This document shows, piece after piece, positions 27,201-42,200 of a stretch of DNA of 64,000 bases. The translations under genes were made by a program, and so were the position numbers. Numbering within the stretch: the first letter of the stretch is position 1; each line of letters opens with the position of its first letter. This stretch comes from Anarhynchus alexandrinus. Lineage: Eukaryota > Chordata > Aves > Charadriiformes > Charadriidae. The stretch is from assembly GCA_008711295.1 (NCBI GenBank), contig VUYV01000041.1, positions 310,001-374,000 on the forward strand. Direction: 5' to 3'. Under the pieces are notes generated by a model that had not been told where the DNA came from, did no database searches, and saw nothing but the letters and a program-made list of their open reading frames with translations.

Positions 27201-30200
27201 AACAAATATTTTTTTTTAAATGACCAGAAGAGACAATCCTGCATTATCATAATGGGGGACTTTCATTAAAATTGATTAACAAGAAAGAAAAAAACAACAC
27301 AAGAGGATCCCACATCTGTAAGTCTCCATTTCAGAGACACAGCAAGAGGTACCCTGCTCCCTCTCCTAAGCAGCTCCTCCCAGATCTCACTTCACTACAC
27401 AGAGAAGGCTCTTTCCTCAGTAGCACTAGATGGGCTCAGCTTTTGGTGAAAAAGGAATACAAACAGCCAGGATGCAGCTTACCTCCTTCTGCCAGCCCAC
27501 CCTGGAATACCAAACAGGTGAATTTGCCTCTATTTATTTACTTGTCCTTAACTGGTACCCATTTCACTTCCATCAACATGAAAGGGCTGCATTTAGCCAC
27601 AGGCTGTGCTGGACTTACACCAGGCTGCAAACACAGATGAGAGTCAGTGCCTCTAGAAGTCTCCGTGTCACCCACATCTACCCTACCTCCACTTCGTGGG
27701 AGGGGAGAGAGGTGACCAAGGTAAGGAAGATGTGAGATCTCCTCTACCATATGTGGTGTGGGGCTGGCCAAGGCTGCCTCATCCAGCTGCTCCCCGTGGT
27801 ACTTTAAACTAAACTCTCCAGACACTCGGCTGGGCTGCCCTCCTCCATGGCTGGGCTCAGCCAAAGGACGAGTACAAAGCCTTGCGGCAACTCCACATGA
27901 AGCCTGGGGCAGGCACTGGTCCTGCCACTGCCTCAGCCAGACCTTGCAGGCAGCAGAGAACAGCCCCACGAGAGCTCTCCTGCCACGGCACAGGCCTGAC
28001 TGCATGAAATGTCCAGGGTGAAGACAAAGGGAGGTCACTCCAGAACTCATTAACACGCCTCCGGTAAATCTTTTATGCCTTTGTTATTGCTACCAGGAAC
28101 TAATGTTTCCACTTAAGTATATGGACATTTTGAGATGGAAGTTCAAAACAAAACAAACAAACAAAAAAAAGAAATCTTGGACTGTCACTGTATTTTAATT
28201 GCTGCTAATTTACAGATACAAGCCAGAAAGTGGGAACAAAATGAAACACCTATAAGACACCTGTGATTAAATGACAATTCAGGTTACATGTCAAATATCC
28301 ATCGTGCTCCAACATGTAAGGTGACATTTTGAAGTTCTCTGTCATTACAAGGGCCATCCTTTGCAAAAAAAAAAGTGGCAAAATGCAAATCTTTGTGATG
28401 TACTTGTAATGGACATCTGATAGAGGTCATCAGGGTAAAAAGACTCTGATCAGAGAAACTGTACAGCATTCACACAAAGTATCACTTCCTCCATGTATTC
28501 AGCACTGCAAACAATTACATTACAACAGCATGTAGCTTCAGTCTAAAACACCACCAAATAAAAATATTTGTTCCTATGAAGAAAAATGAGACCAAGATTT
28601 ATAACAGGTAGGCAATGGTAGAATCCCAATATTAAAACACATAAATGAATAGTCTCATTTTTCAAAGTGTTTGGCAATGCCCATGGCTTTAAAAGACCAA
28701 CAGATACACACAGAGCAGCCAGGGAAATGAAGGTACAACAGCCTTCAAAAACTTCAGAATGGCTTCAGAATACCACATAATTTTTGCTTAAAGTAACACT
28801 AACCACAGTGTGTCAGCAGGTAGTGAGATAATGATAAAACCTGGGCAGGGTCTTTGGAAGTTTAGTACTGTGCAAGCAGAGTTTCTGACTCTAAAGTGCT
28901 TATAATCCACTGAAAAATTAGGAAGTGCAAGCAAAAGAAGAAAAAGGAATACATATATAAGCTTAGCTTTTATCTCAGCATGAGCTGCTGAATCTGCCTT
29001 TCCATGAAAGCACTACCAAGGGAAAACTAAAAATACTTACTTAGCAGCAGCTCTTCTTGTTTTCTTTTTTGGTAGTCCTACAGTAACTGGTTCCCCTTCT
29101 TCCTTTTCTTCTTCCTTTTCTTCTTCCTCCTCCTCCTCCATAGCAACATCATTCACTTCTTCACCAGGTATTTCTTTTGTTGCTACTGTACCACTACGTT
29201 TCTTTCTAAGATCCTGAGATGGAGCCACTAATGAATCTGCTGGGTAGTACTCATTTCTATGTTTTTAAGAAAGAAAAAAAAAAAAAAAGGAAATAATTAA
29301 GAAGCATAGCATTTTTCAGGGTTTCAGGGCAAGAAAAACTAGAAACTCCACAATCCACCATTCTCATTATAGTGTCTTGGGACACTATATGGCTAAAAAT
29401 TTCCTAAGAAGCATATTTCAGCAAGTATATGCTTCGCCTACAAGTTGCAGAGATATAAGGCAGTGACCACATACACTAAAGGAGACTGGAGATACCTGGT
29501 GGAGAGAGGAGAAGAGACGTGAATCACTAAATTACTAGAGGTCTGTAAAGAGGCTATGTGGAGGGCATGGGGGTTGTGTTTGCTCGAACGGGCAGGTAAA
29601 CAGTGAGTATGGAAATGTGAGAGTAAGTGAGGAAACTAACCTACTACAGTATGGTTCAATTTTTCCAGAAAGGCAAGCAAAACATAGGTTTTCTCATCAT
29701 GGGAAAGGAATATCAGAAACTTTCCCCTGCCATTAGGTCACATCTATCCCACATGCATCATACTATCTCGTACGTGCACGCATGCAAGCACACCACTGCT
29801 CTCCCTCCAGGGCCAGGAAATTGAATCAGCCTCTAACAAAACCAGTATTTTCCCCATCTTGGGGGAAAATATTTTGGTTTTCTGTGATTCCAAATTAAAA
29901 CCTATTTTCATTTTTAGAAAATGGAACTCTATTTCCACTAAAATCACTCCCTAATGGGAGTAATGAGGCTGTGACAGTAGCAAGTCAATAAATGAGAGAT
30001 TGAGCAGCAGAAACGTACTGCCAGATTCGTTTCAGCCTGCTTCTTGTGTGATGTTTCTTCTAACAGAATCCACATTTAAATCAAAAGGTTATCTTAACTG
30101 GAAAGACACCTCATCAGCCATGCATTCAGGAAACTATATCTATAATGGGATAGCCATAGTCGTAAAGCTCAACAACACACCGAAAGCAATGTGTCCTCTC

Positions 30201-33200
30201 ATCTCATCTAGAAAATAAATCTTACTTACCTAATAAACCTCAAAAGAAGTGGAGAAAGTTCCCTTGACCTTGGCTCCACTCTGTCTGGAAACTTATCCAG
30301 TGCTTTCCACAGTAGAAAACGGAAGTTTGTGTGGTCCAGCCGATCACTACAATCTGTTCTAGTCCTCAGCTGCTCTAGGAAGACAGTCCACACCCCTCCT
30401 TCTGGCATCTTCTCACTTTCTGTTTCAGCAATGCTTTCTTCCTGTTCATCTAGTTCATTTTGCAGCTCCATTTCTATAGAACAGATGAAGAAAATATCTT
30501 CAGGTTACTTCATAACTGCCAGTAGCAAGGTATCAGTCCCGCATTGTGAAAGTAATACTTTTGGTGACATGTACCTGTTTAGACAACTGTATTTAACAGT
30601 GACCTGAAAGACCCGCGTTGTTTAGAAAGTATTCTAGGATGCCTTACAGCCCTGACATGTCTCATTTAAGCTCAGTTCTCCTGAATAACAGAAGTCCACA
30701 AACCGCTGCGTGCTCATGGCTATATCATGATATCATAGATTCCATACGCCCACAGGTAAACCTCAAGAGCACAGCCAAGAAAGACACTGTTTGCAGGTAT
30801 TCCACTGAATCTATGGAGCAGAAAGACAGCCAGCCCCATTATACAGGTCCTGTCATTGCTCCCAATCAGTCTGGGCAGATCCAGCCTTAAGCATGGCATG
30901 CTGCGTGGCTTCCCACAAGCTGCAACTCCCTCCTGTAATGCAGATGCCTTTTCTATTTACTTCTTGGTGTTTAGGATAGAAGGAGACACAGTTTTCTCCC
31001 AAGCCTCTCCATTCCTGCCCTGGACATGATGCTGGTAGTCAAGAGCCCTGGTTCTGAATTGCCCCATCACATGTAAGTTTTGGGGCACATAAAAACACAG
31101 TCATGTCATTCACAATTATCTGGGTTACTGTCATAACAATGTGACTTACCAGCGTAGGTAGCAGCCCTCTCCAAATGTTCATATAAGATCTTCCAGAATT
31201 GTTTATTCTCCATTTCCTTTGCGTGAGAACTAACAAAGCATAAACCAGCATGAAATTAAAAGGAAAAAAAAAAGCCATGCGTCTCTAGGCAAGTTAACAA
31301 CTAACATGTTCAGAGGCTTTCATTAATGCTTTAATGTGGGTGTCCGAAGACAGGACATCTGCACGACACAGCTGTAGCACAACCCTTGCCTTTACTCATG
31401 GATCTAAAAAGTCAACTGTTATTAAAATAATCTGGTTGTATCTCATGACTTCAAATGAACTCAAGTAAAAACGTTCTCAAGCTTTCTACTGACTTCTGTA
31501 CAGTAACATCATATAGAACCAAAGGAAGAATTAGCATGGCCGTATCTTTTGAAGAGCTGGTTTAATATTTTTTTATTAATTCACTAGTTTGAAGGGGAAA
31601 ATCCCATCCTTTTTAACCATACAACAGAGTGGAAAAAACAAGAAGATAAAGTCATGGTGAAAGCAGACACTGATTTCAGTATTTAGCTCAGTTGTGACCA
31701 TGGTAAGTCTTCCCTACTCTTTAGTAGGATTTAGAGATTTTCCAGTAAGGACAGAAAAGTTAGAGATGGGGAAACTGAGAGGTACTTCTTGGTCCTTTCA
31801 GCATTTGTGAAACACTAATCAAATCCTGCTACTTTTGACTCAAAACTCTGATGTTATTTGACTATATTTGTTGCTAGTTCCCTTTAACAGTACGAAAAAG
31901 GTTGCAATTTATTTGAGAGCTCAAATTCATTTCAGAAGATTTCACATGAAGGTACTAATGCACAGATCTCTCCAAATCAGACATTTTTACCTCAGCTTTT
32001 GTTCACAGAACAATGGAAGGAATGTTCTCTAAGACAATGACAGATTGCAGTATCCAACCACATATACTCACGTTATGAGTTCAATTACAGGATCCCAGAG
32101 AGGGCTGAAGTTAATATAAAGCATTCCCAATAAATACCGAAGAGGCACCTAGAATGATGTACAACACCACCATGTTGAGATGTAAAAAACAATAGCTAAA
32201 GACCAACCAACCTCCTTTAGCCTTTCTTCATCTCAAAGAGGAAACCTTGATCAAAGAAGTTCTCAAAAGTACTACAAGTAATGAAGCAAGCCACACACAT
32301 CATTCCTTGTCTTGTAGCTGCATGAGGAAATCTAGAGCCCATTTACTGTAAGCTGCACTGAGATCTAGTCACCATACCTACATACCATGAATGTGCTAAA
32401 ACCAGTTCAGCACAGCAGACGATCTGGATTGCCTGCCTCCCTCTTGAACTTCAGGGCTGCCATAGCAGCATTAGGGACCTCAGAAAGTTTGCCCTGAGGA
32501 GTCTTCATCACACTAGGCCTAGAAGCATGTCCTCTGGATTGGCTCCTTGCTGACCTACGTGCAGTAGGACTGACCTACAACCCTTCCTCACAGGAGCATA
32601 CAAGTCAAGGTAAAAAAAATGATACAGGTACAGCAACAGCCAGAAAAATAATTAAAAAAAAAAATCCCTCCCACCAAATCCGTGATCTTTTAACTAGTAA
32701 AATTATGACCCTTCCAACACTTAGAAAGTGAGGTCCCCTGCTCAGCAGCAGAGGAGATTCAACAGTCACGCATATACAAGATTTTCATGCTGCAGCAAGA
32801 TCCAGAGGCTAGGCTCTCCAGTGGAAAACGGGAGTCCTACCAACGTTCAACCATGCTGAGGTTATGGCAAGGTCATGATTTTAAGTTTGCTCACAACTCA
32901 CTTCTCCCTGGAATCATCTGCCTTCCTTTCCCTGATATCAAAACCTGATTAATCTGGTTGTGGGTCACCTATCTAGATACCACTGTTGTTCTACTAAATA
33001 TCCAAAAGAACACAATAGTTCTGAGGACAATTGGAATAAAGGAATGCGACAACTGCTTTTTGACAATAACTACTTACCTCCTGCAAAGATCCACTTGGTA
33101 TTGCAGACTGCACTATATCACATCTTAGTTTCCTCAAATGGAGAAGTTTCTCTCTGTAATCATTCACTGTTGCTGGCACAAGTTCTGCTTGGAGCAATAT

Positions 33201-36200
33201 GGCAAATACTGTCTGGAATTCCCCTGTGCCATCACCCTGAACGAGCAAGTGACATGCATTTTGTTAGAGTATCCTTTTCTCATTGAAAGGTATTTCAACA
33301 ACACTACACAGAGTCCCAGCCATTTTGGACCAAAGAACAAAGTCGACTTGCTCTGTTTTCCACCACTTAGGCATTAAAACTCACAAATCTGAAAATATCA
33401 GGAGGCAGGGGAACAAACAGATAAAACTGGAACATGAAAGTACAAAAGCAGAGAACAACGTCTACCAGACACATGCTTTTTTTCTGCAAAGTGGAAAACA
33501 GTTCACAGGCAACATCAAACACAGATGGCTTTAAAATGTTAAATGAAACGTTTTAGCCCTACCTCAATCTGTGTAGAAGGTGGATTCTCAAAATGGTTTA
33601 GAATTCGGATAGTCAATAGTCGGACCTACCCAAAGTGGAAACATATATCAGAAGCATGCCGGAGAATGCAGGCTACATACGCAGACACATACACACCTAC
33701 ACAGAGGTTAATGTTTTGCACAGGAGGCTGATTTCACTAGGTTCCTCCTGGACTCGAGAAACAGATGAACTCCTGTAGTCTAGCAGGCAATTCAAAATGA
33801 ATACATTAGGCTCCTGCTCTGATTCACCTCTAGGGAAGAAAAGAGTCCTAGAGCTAAAAGTTAACCTCTGTTAACTCATGCCCCACAACAGCCTCTTAGA
33901 AATGGATACAGTCCTAAACAGACACCACAGAAGTAATTGCTTTACTTAGTCTCCCGTTTCTCCTTTAGCCTTTCTCATTTAACTCAGTTTACTTAAACTG
34001 CATTGCTAAAATACAAATCATCTTGCACATGCTCAAGAAAGTAGATTACCTTGGAAACACCAGTGGAAATATTAGGGTGCAACTTCTCAAACAAGTCCAT
34101 CAGGTTCCCTTGGGAAAGGGGTTCCTGGCAGCCACACAATGCCAACCTCGTGTAATAGAGATCAGCTAGCAGCAACACAGAGGGGTCCGAAGGGAAAGTG
34201 CTAAAAAAAAACCCAGTGTTTTTATTAGCCTATAGAGAACACTGCAACAATACAGATATTTGAAAATAAGGCAGTAGTGATGATAACAATATCAAGGGAA
34301 AACTCCACGTAACTTCAGACTCTGCTGGCACCAGCAGGCCGGTGAAGTCAGACTTCACCAGCACGCTGGCTTGCAGCCTCAAAGCGCAATCACCTATGAG
34401 AACCCAAGAGGCATGAGAGTCCTCCTTTGTATTAATCAGGCTTGTCAAGCTGCGGTTGGCAGGCTGGATCCACACACACACAGCTGCAGAAAACAGATCT
34501 GAACAGGTCAGACAAGGGCTGCTGCTACTGCCCAGTCAATGATCAGCTTCAACAGAAAATAAATAATCTAGGCTTAGGTGAGACACCAGAAGTCCTGCCT
34601 GACCACAGGGAAGTCTCCTTCTGCTACCTTACGTCCCTTGCTCCAAGCAGGTTTCACACTCCAAGCCCAAAGCTGGCAGAAAAACACTAGACTGAAGCAT
34701 GCTGCCAAGACTTCCTGCCTGATCTGGGCAAGCTGCTTCATCTCCATCATGCCTCAGACACGGGCACCATGATTTCCTAACTGAGCAGGATGTTCTGAAG
34801 TTCAAGCCACCAAAGACTTGGAGATGCTCCAGCTCAACAGTGATGGGAGACGGCAAGTTCTGCAGCATCTGCCAGAGAGAGATCAATGGTCTCCCTCCCC
34901 TTGATCCCTCCAGCCATGTGCTAATTGTAGAGTAGAGTAGTGTTACAATAAATAAAATGGAGCATACTAAACCTCCTCCCACCATGGAGCAAGCGCACAC
35001 ACAGGTATGTAAGGACATGGTGGAATCCCAACACCAGCAGCAGACTGCAGAAGTTCAGGCTTTTGACACAACTCAGGAAGAGCTGTTCCTGTCTCTTTTA
35101 TCATTATAATGTAAGACACAGTTACCAAGCATAGCACTCCTTTGTATAACTAGAACCAACTTATTTGACACACTACCCTGCAGCTAAGAAAACTTCAGTT
35201 TGCAGAGAAAACGTCACTGAACAGGCACTACAACCTGGTTCTCCGAACAAACAGCGCCTACAACACTGCTACTTACATAACCCCAATACTGAAGCAACGC
35301 ACTGGCCTAACAGAACAGGCAATACACAAAGAGGCATTTAACAAGCCCCTACACAAAGACGAAGCCAACTCTTTGCTGTACCAAGGAGAATCACAAAGGA
35401 TCACAGAACAGGCAGAGTTTACTTACGCCACCAAGCTCTTGACACGCTCCACAGGTAACAAATGGAGTATTTCAGAAGACTCCGCCAAACTAAGAAGAGT
35501 ACTTACAGCTTGGCAGGCCACAAACAGGCTTCCTGGAGCAGAGAGAGAACAAGAACAGCATGTATATTTACTCAGCTCTCAAATGACTTGTGTTTGTATG
35601 GTGCTTGCCCATCTTGGAATGGCTGGAGTCACAGAAATAGGGTAACACATGGATCCCAGAACTGGCGTGTGTATTTTCTAACTATTACCATAACCCATAA
35701 AGGAAATGCTCCTCTGGCTATCAAAGTAAGTGCCTACTCCAGCAAGCCAGCATTGAAAGCTGTGAGCAGCTCCCAGTTTGCATCTGTTTCCATCACACCC
35801 ACATACACAGGGAGCAGAGATCTGGAGCTAAGCACTGTTGCAGACGTCTCTGACAGCTCTATGCTACAAATGGCACTCAGAAATGAAGAAATGCTGCCCA
35901 AATTGATATGAATGCAGGAAAATAGAAGCAAAAAAATATACTGATGCTACCACACAGGAGCCTATAAACTTTGGCACTTCTGCAGTGGCACTACCATACA
36001 AGATCTTCAAAGCTGTCCCGTGTACTTAAAGGCTGAATATTTGTTAGTGAATGAAAGGTTTTTGCTGAATTTTGTTACAGCAATCCCATCTCCTTCCTAA
36101 ACCTCTCAGCCTCCTTTAGAGATGGAGAGTTTCCCAGAAGCACAGGAGAGCCAAAGCCCTTCCAGGCGAGAAAGGGGAAGAGCAATTCCTTTCCCCTGAC

Positions 36201-39200
36201 ACTCTTAAGTTAGCAAGTAGGCTGTTTAAAAAAATAATAAAAAATACTCTCCTTTGTCTCTTCCCAAGCAGAAGAAACGCTGTTCCTAAACCAGGCAAAC
36301 TGAAGAAAGTTTTTAAAGGATATAATTTCCTTACATACTGCCAGCTGCCATGGAAAAGAAGGAGAAGTGAGCATTCATTTCCCATTTATTCCTTTGAAAA
36401 CATCCCTCTATTCCAAGTTGCTTAGCACCCCAGGTGTTTGCCAAATCCTGCTCACCATTAACCTCCACAAGGAGCTCCTCAGAGAGGAAAAGAAACAGCA
36501 AGTAATGACAGGATGAAGCTTTCTGCATCTATAGTGTTAAGGGCACAGGTTCCTAAACCGTAATCTGCATACAATTTGGTAGCAGAACCTCTGTGCTGGA
36601 CAAAGATAGCTGCTCCCACCTCACTGTGGACACAACTATATGATCAATAGGATAAGCCCTTCCATACAGACAGTTACCCCTAAATAGGGGTAACTTGCTG
36701 TTGCTCTGTCCCAGTTCGCAAGCCAGCTTCCTTGCACTCCACAGCAACTGCAGAAAAACACCCAGTTCTGGGACTTGCACTTTGCCTCAGGTTACACAGG
36801 CCATGCAGGTCAAATAGGGAGCACAGGGCTGCGGTGTGCCTTGCACAGGCAGTGAGAGAAGACTGGAGTCCTAGCAGAAGGTGAAGCAATTGTAGAGATC
36901 ATGGAGCTGGAAAGAATGGCGGAGGATGAAGAAAGCGTCCAGGAACCCTAGTTTGGGAGGAGGGTGAGGAAAATCAAGCAAAGAATGTAGGATGGGGCAA
37001 TAGGAGGCAGGACTGTTCGACTAAGGCTGCATTTTTTTCTTTTCTCTTATGGGCAAAGGGAGAAATAGCCTTTTGCACACGCACAGAGCTTGTGCGGAAC
37101 GGCGACTATGGCCACCAAAGATGAGACCCAAGAAAACAAAGTTTGGGTATTCCTTTTTTAGAAAAAGTACATTGCCACTAAAATAATCACAACAGCATGC
37201 AAACAGGATAGAAGAAAGGGTTCAATCCAAAAGGGCCGTGCTCAACAAAGACTAGAGAAGAAAAAGCAACAGAGCCAATTGGCAGATACATTTAGTAATC
37301 TTAATAAAGGGATTATAAAGTGAAAAGGCCAGACTCTAGACAAACCCTTTAAAACAAAGGAACAATGAACACTGAACCTGGGGCATTCCAATACTTGCTT
37401 ACATTTCACACAAGGCCAAATACTTGCAATCCATCTGAGTAACAACTGCCCTGCCCAATGAAAACTAAGTTAAAGCATTAGGGTTTTTTGGCCAGAGAGG
37501 GAAGACGAGTCACCACCCATGCCTGGAAGAAAGATGCAGCATTTTAGAACTGGTGCTGTCACTTAGGTCAGATAATGTCCCAGACTTTGCATTACAGGTT
37601 TGGAATAGTCTAATCGGAGCTTGTGAATCAGACTCTCCTTCACTCAACTGTTTCAGCCTGGGTCTGGTTTAGATTGATTTCCATGCTCTTTTTTCTCACT
37701 TTCTTCTTTCCTTTCCAGTTATCTCCATTCTCCACTTTGCAGAACATCTGCCACCCCATTATTATTATCTACAGTAAATGCAAAATCATTTCTTGGAGGG
37801 TGTTTCCCCCCAAGCTTTGCTTTTCTAGTTTTACTTCAGCTGATCAATAAATGTGGGTACAATGCTACTGATACTCATTTTCATGCTTTGTGTCATCAAA
37901 AACGGTTTTATATATATTTTTATATATCAACAAAAAGCAAATAAACAGGAAATAACCATAACTGACCTTTGCAGAGGCTTCCTTTGTCAATGGCTGTGAA
38001 GAGAGAGTCTATAAAACTTGTCACATGGGGCAGAATGTTTTCTTTGTCCATTGGTCTGTCCAGAATAAATGGGAAGACTTTTACTTCTATGTTACACTAA
38101 CACCTACACACATATGAAAGCTTTCTTTCACATTCATCTTGCATTATATTACAGATAGCTCACCCCAAGTTTGAAACCAGCAGCAAACCATTTTTGATAT
38201 TTCCAATTCACAATGTAAGTTGTAGCATTCATTGTACCTTCTTTCCAACTATTCCTTCCATACAAGAACATCATAATTATTGAAAAAATACTGTCTAGTC
38301 CTCTAGAGAGGACAGTGCTTAAAACACAGAAACTGAAATGTGTCAAGTAGGCAATCAAGAAACTGATATTCCATTCCTGACTTTACTATTGACTCGTGGT
38401 ATTTTCACACAGCATTTTTTTCACCTTCTAAGCCCAGCTTCCCCAAACTAGGGTTAGTAATTATTGTCTTTCCCTTAAGTAGACTTCCCTTAAGACTTCT
38501 GACAGATAGCAAACTAGACAGTATTACAGAAATACATGACAATGGTATCTTAGAATACCCCTTACCTAATATGTGGCAGCACAACCAAGGCAACCCAAGG
38601 CTGTGAAAGGTCAGTGATGTCTTCCTTCTCTGGTAAATGGATTAAAGAGAGTACATGATCCAACACTGGTCCTTCTGCCCTTCCTCCTTGTCTTTTACTT
38701 GTTTGTTGCCTTGTATTAGAGCTAAAAATAAACCCAAACTTTTTAGTAACCCACCACTGCATATCAGAGATTGTCCCTTTTCCTCCTGTGATACTCAAAA
38801 TTGTGTTTGCTACTTCTAGCAAAAAGGACTTGGACAACGCAAGGGATTATTTTCTTTTTAATGTCCTTCACAGCACAAAACGTCATCTAGTCATGCTGAA
38901 AAGCACGAACCATGGCCCACAAGAAACGTCAGCTCTTTATTGCAAGTTCAAATAATATTTCTAAAAGGAAAGACACTAGTTCTCAGTTGGGCACCCTCAC
39001 AAGTAGAATATAAGGCCTCTAGGAGCACCTGATATTTGTCGCTGTGATTACTGTTAATAAACCATGATCACACTGACGTAGACAGACTAATGGATGACAG
39101 AAAACAACCAGTGAGGTAAAAGTTTGGGGACTTAAAAGGAATCACATGCTAGGCCTGAATCAACAAGCCCATGTGCAGGCAGAAAGGGTCCATACTGGAA

Positions 39201-42200
39201 CATACAAACAGGAGTACTTCACACCCCATGGACAGCAATCTTTCCATTCTACCCAGGGCTTGCAAGACCACAGTTAGAAGCCTGCATAGGCTCCACCCTT
39301 CAAGAAATACAGAAGCTAACAAAAAGACAGCATCAAGAATCATTACAGGTTTAAGAAACAAAATTTATGATATAAACCTCAAGGAACGCTCATTGCAGGG
39401 GGCGTTGGACTAGGTGACCTTTAAAGGTCCCTTCCAACCCCAACTATTCTATGATTCTATGAATTAGGATTGTTGGTCTAGAAGAAAGATTTCAGATGTT
39501 TCTGATGATCAAAGCCTGTTATTTGTAAAAGCTGGATGCAAGGAATAAGAAATAATCTGCTCTTTATGTTCCCTGCAGATAAGATAAGCAGCAATGGATT
39601 TAAACTGCAGTAAATAAAGTTTAGTTCATACACTGAGGACTGAGGGAAAAAAAAAACCCAACAAAAAACCCCCAAAGACCTTTGTAATCACACAGACAAG
39701 AAAGTACTGGCACAGACTGCCAGGGTCAGCTTGGGAATCTCCAGAATTGGAGTATTTAATAACAATTTGGTCAGACGTCTTTCAGGACTGGTTCAGGACT
39801 TGCTAATTCCATCCTAGGTAGGAGATTGGGTATGCAACTCTTGAGATGTCTCCCAGCCCAAATTTCTACCACTGACATTGCAGGAGCACAAAAAAGTCTC
39901 AAGTAGGACCAAGGTCCTCTCAACTATGTACTCCGTACCACTGAAAATCCAGAGAGATGAAGAGACAAAGAAAACAAGGGAAGAAAACCCAATTTAATTC
40001 TTTTGACTCAACCTTCTGTTCCATAAACCCTAATACCTCCACTCTATTAAATAAAAATAGGAAAAACCCACGGAGTGGATTACTTTTAAGACAGATAAAA
40101 CCTTACACAAAAGGCAATACAAGTCACCACACTGCAGATCAAAGTTTGCAGATTAGCTACGGTCATTCTGTGCTTGACAGTGGTTACCCCAAATCTTTCC
40201 AAAGAGGCTCCAGGGGAAAAGCAACCACTTCATTGCAACCAAGCTAGCTTTGCAACTCGAAGCAGTCAAGCTGTGCCAGCACAGTGCTGTGTCTGGATTA
40301 ATTACATGCCCTTTGGCACCCAGCTGTGCTCAATGGTAAGGCACTGCTGCCAAGAAAACTCCCGGACAAGACATATATGTATGCATACAGGGAAGAAAGG
40401 GGCACAGACAAGAGGTTAGTAATGATGACAATCTGGACTGCAGCACTCATTACAAAGATTAACTGCCCAAGTATGCAGCATGCATCTTGGTGTAACAAAT
40501 GCCCATCACATACTTACTGCAACACTTGCTAGTTTTTTTTACATCAGTGATAACCTTCCTAGAGCAGTATCTCTTGTCAAATAATCTCAGACAGAAAAAT
40601 GGGATCCTACTGTATCACTTGGTTTGCAAATCTGCCAGCAACATTTCTATTTAGACAACTCCAGCAAATACCAGGGGGCAACTTTTATGTAGCTTTGCAC
40701 TGCCTTCAGGCCTGCAGCCATGTAGACACATCTACATGTGTCTACACATGTCTACAAGTTTGCTGAACTTGAGAAGTCTCACCTGACGGATGATTCAGTG
40801 AAAACAAGAGGATACTTTTCAAATGCCATTGAACCAATGGTAGGAGGCTCTGCTTTCACCAGAATGAGTTTAGCCAGAATTGCCATCGCCTCATCCTTTG
40901 TGATAGCATCTGTGCCAGAGAAGCAATGCTCAATGTACTCCAGAAAGCATGGAAGAAAATGCTGAAAGGGAGCAGGGGAAAAAAAAAAAAAAAAGAATAA
41001 AGTCAAGGATTGGCAAGTCTCTTTAACCATGATCAAATCCACAAAAATCCACACAACACCATCCACAGAGGAATCCAAATATTCAAAAACGAGCCAGCAA
41101 AACACCAGACTTATCAGTCCTGGTGCCCCAAGTCACCAGCACACAGACATCCTCTTACCCCAGCAGGAACAGTGATCTGATGTAAAAACTCAGTTTGCCC
41201 CAAATCTAGTCTCATAAGGACATTCCAGATCCCTGATTTTACTTTCACCTCCCACTCCATTTAATTAATTCGATTCCTCCCAGACCACCAGTTCCAGGCC
41301 TGACCTATCAGACATTACTATTCTTCATTTCCCCTTACTTTCTCCAGAACTCCTTCTCTTCATCCCATAACAAGCCCACCCCTTTAATTCCTAACAGACA
41401 GGCTTCTTTTTGTGAGCACAGACACCTGTCACCTTCTACAACCCTGAGCACCATTACCAAGCTTCAACACAATGGCATAAGTAACCTCTTTCATTCCTAC
41501 CAGATCATGACATAAGTTGAAATAAACATCATGTCAATACACAAAAATGCTTCAGCACAGAAGGCAGGGAAATATACTATGGATTTCACAGTTGCTCCCT
41601 TTGGCAACAAAAATAAACAAAATGCACAAAAGCTTCCACCTACCCTCTCAAATTGCTTCATTGTGAACATCGCTTCAGAGAAGTCCAAAAGAAAGCGCTG
41701 TTCAAACCCACTTGCAAATACCTGCAAGATGCAAATGAAAGGTTGACAGGAACACATTAACAAGAGACATTTCATAGTCAATTCTCCATTATCCATAGGA
41801 CTTTTTTTTTTTTTCCGGTTTATGAATCAACCATGCTTTGAACTCTGAGACACCCAGCCTGGCTCTCTCTTCACGGCTAGCCGGGCTTGTTAGTTCAGGC
41901 ACACACAGCAATATTCTTTCCAGTGACAATTCAGGTACAGAAAATCACAGCCCTTTTTAACAAACCCTGCTGACACAGTCCTTCATAAAAAACCCTGCTG
42001 GATCCCAGCTGGCTCTGTGCAAAGACAGCTTAGATATCTCTTTAGTGTGATGTGGAAAATGTAAGCCAAAAATTCTAGGACTGCAGCACAGACACACCAA
42101 CTGGTAGGAAAAAGCTTAGGCCCAAAGGATCTTTCAACTTGGCATTTTTCCTGTGTAGCAGGTTGCAGAAAGTTTACCGCTTCATGGGCAGAGAGAACCT

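Noticed and set aside
35462..35911. Plus-strand 149-codon frame
   Set aside because: It runs antisense through UTP20 exon 15 and has no recognisable domain.
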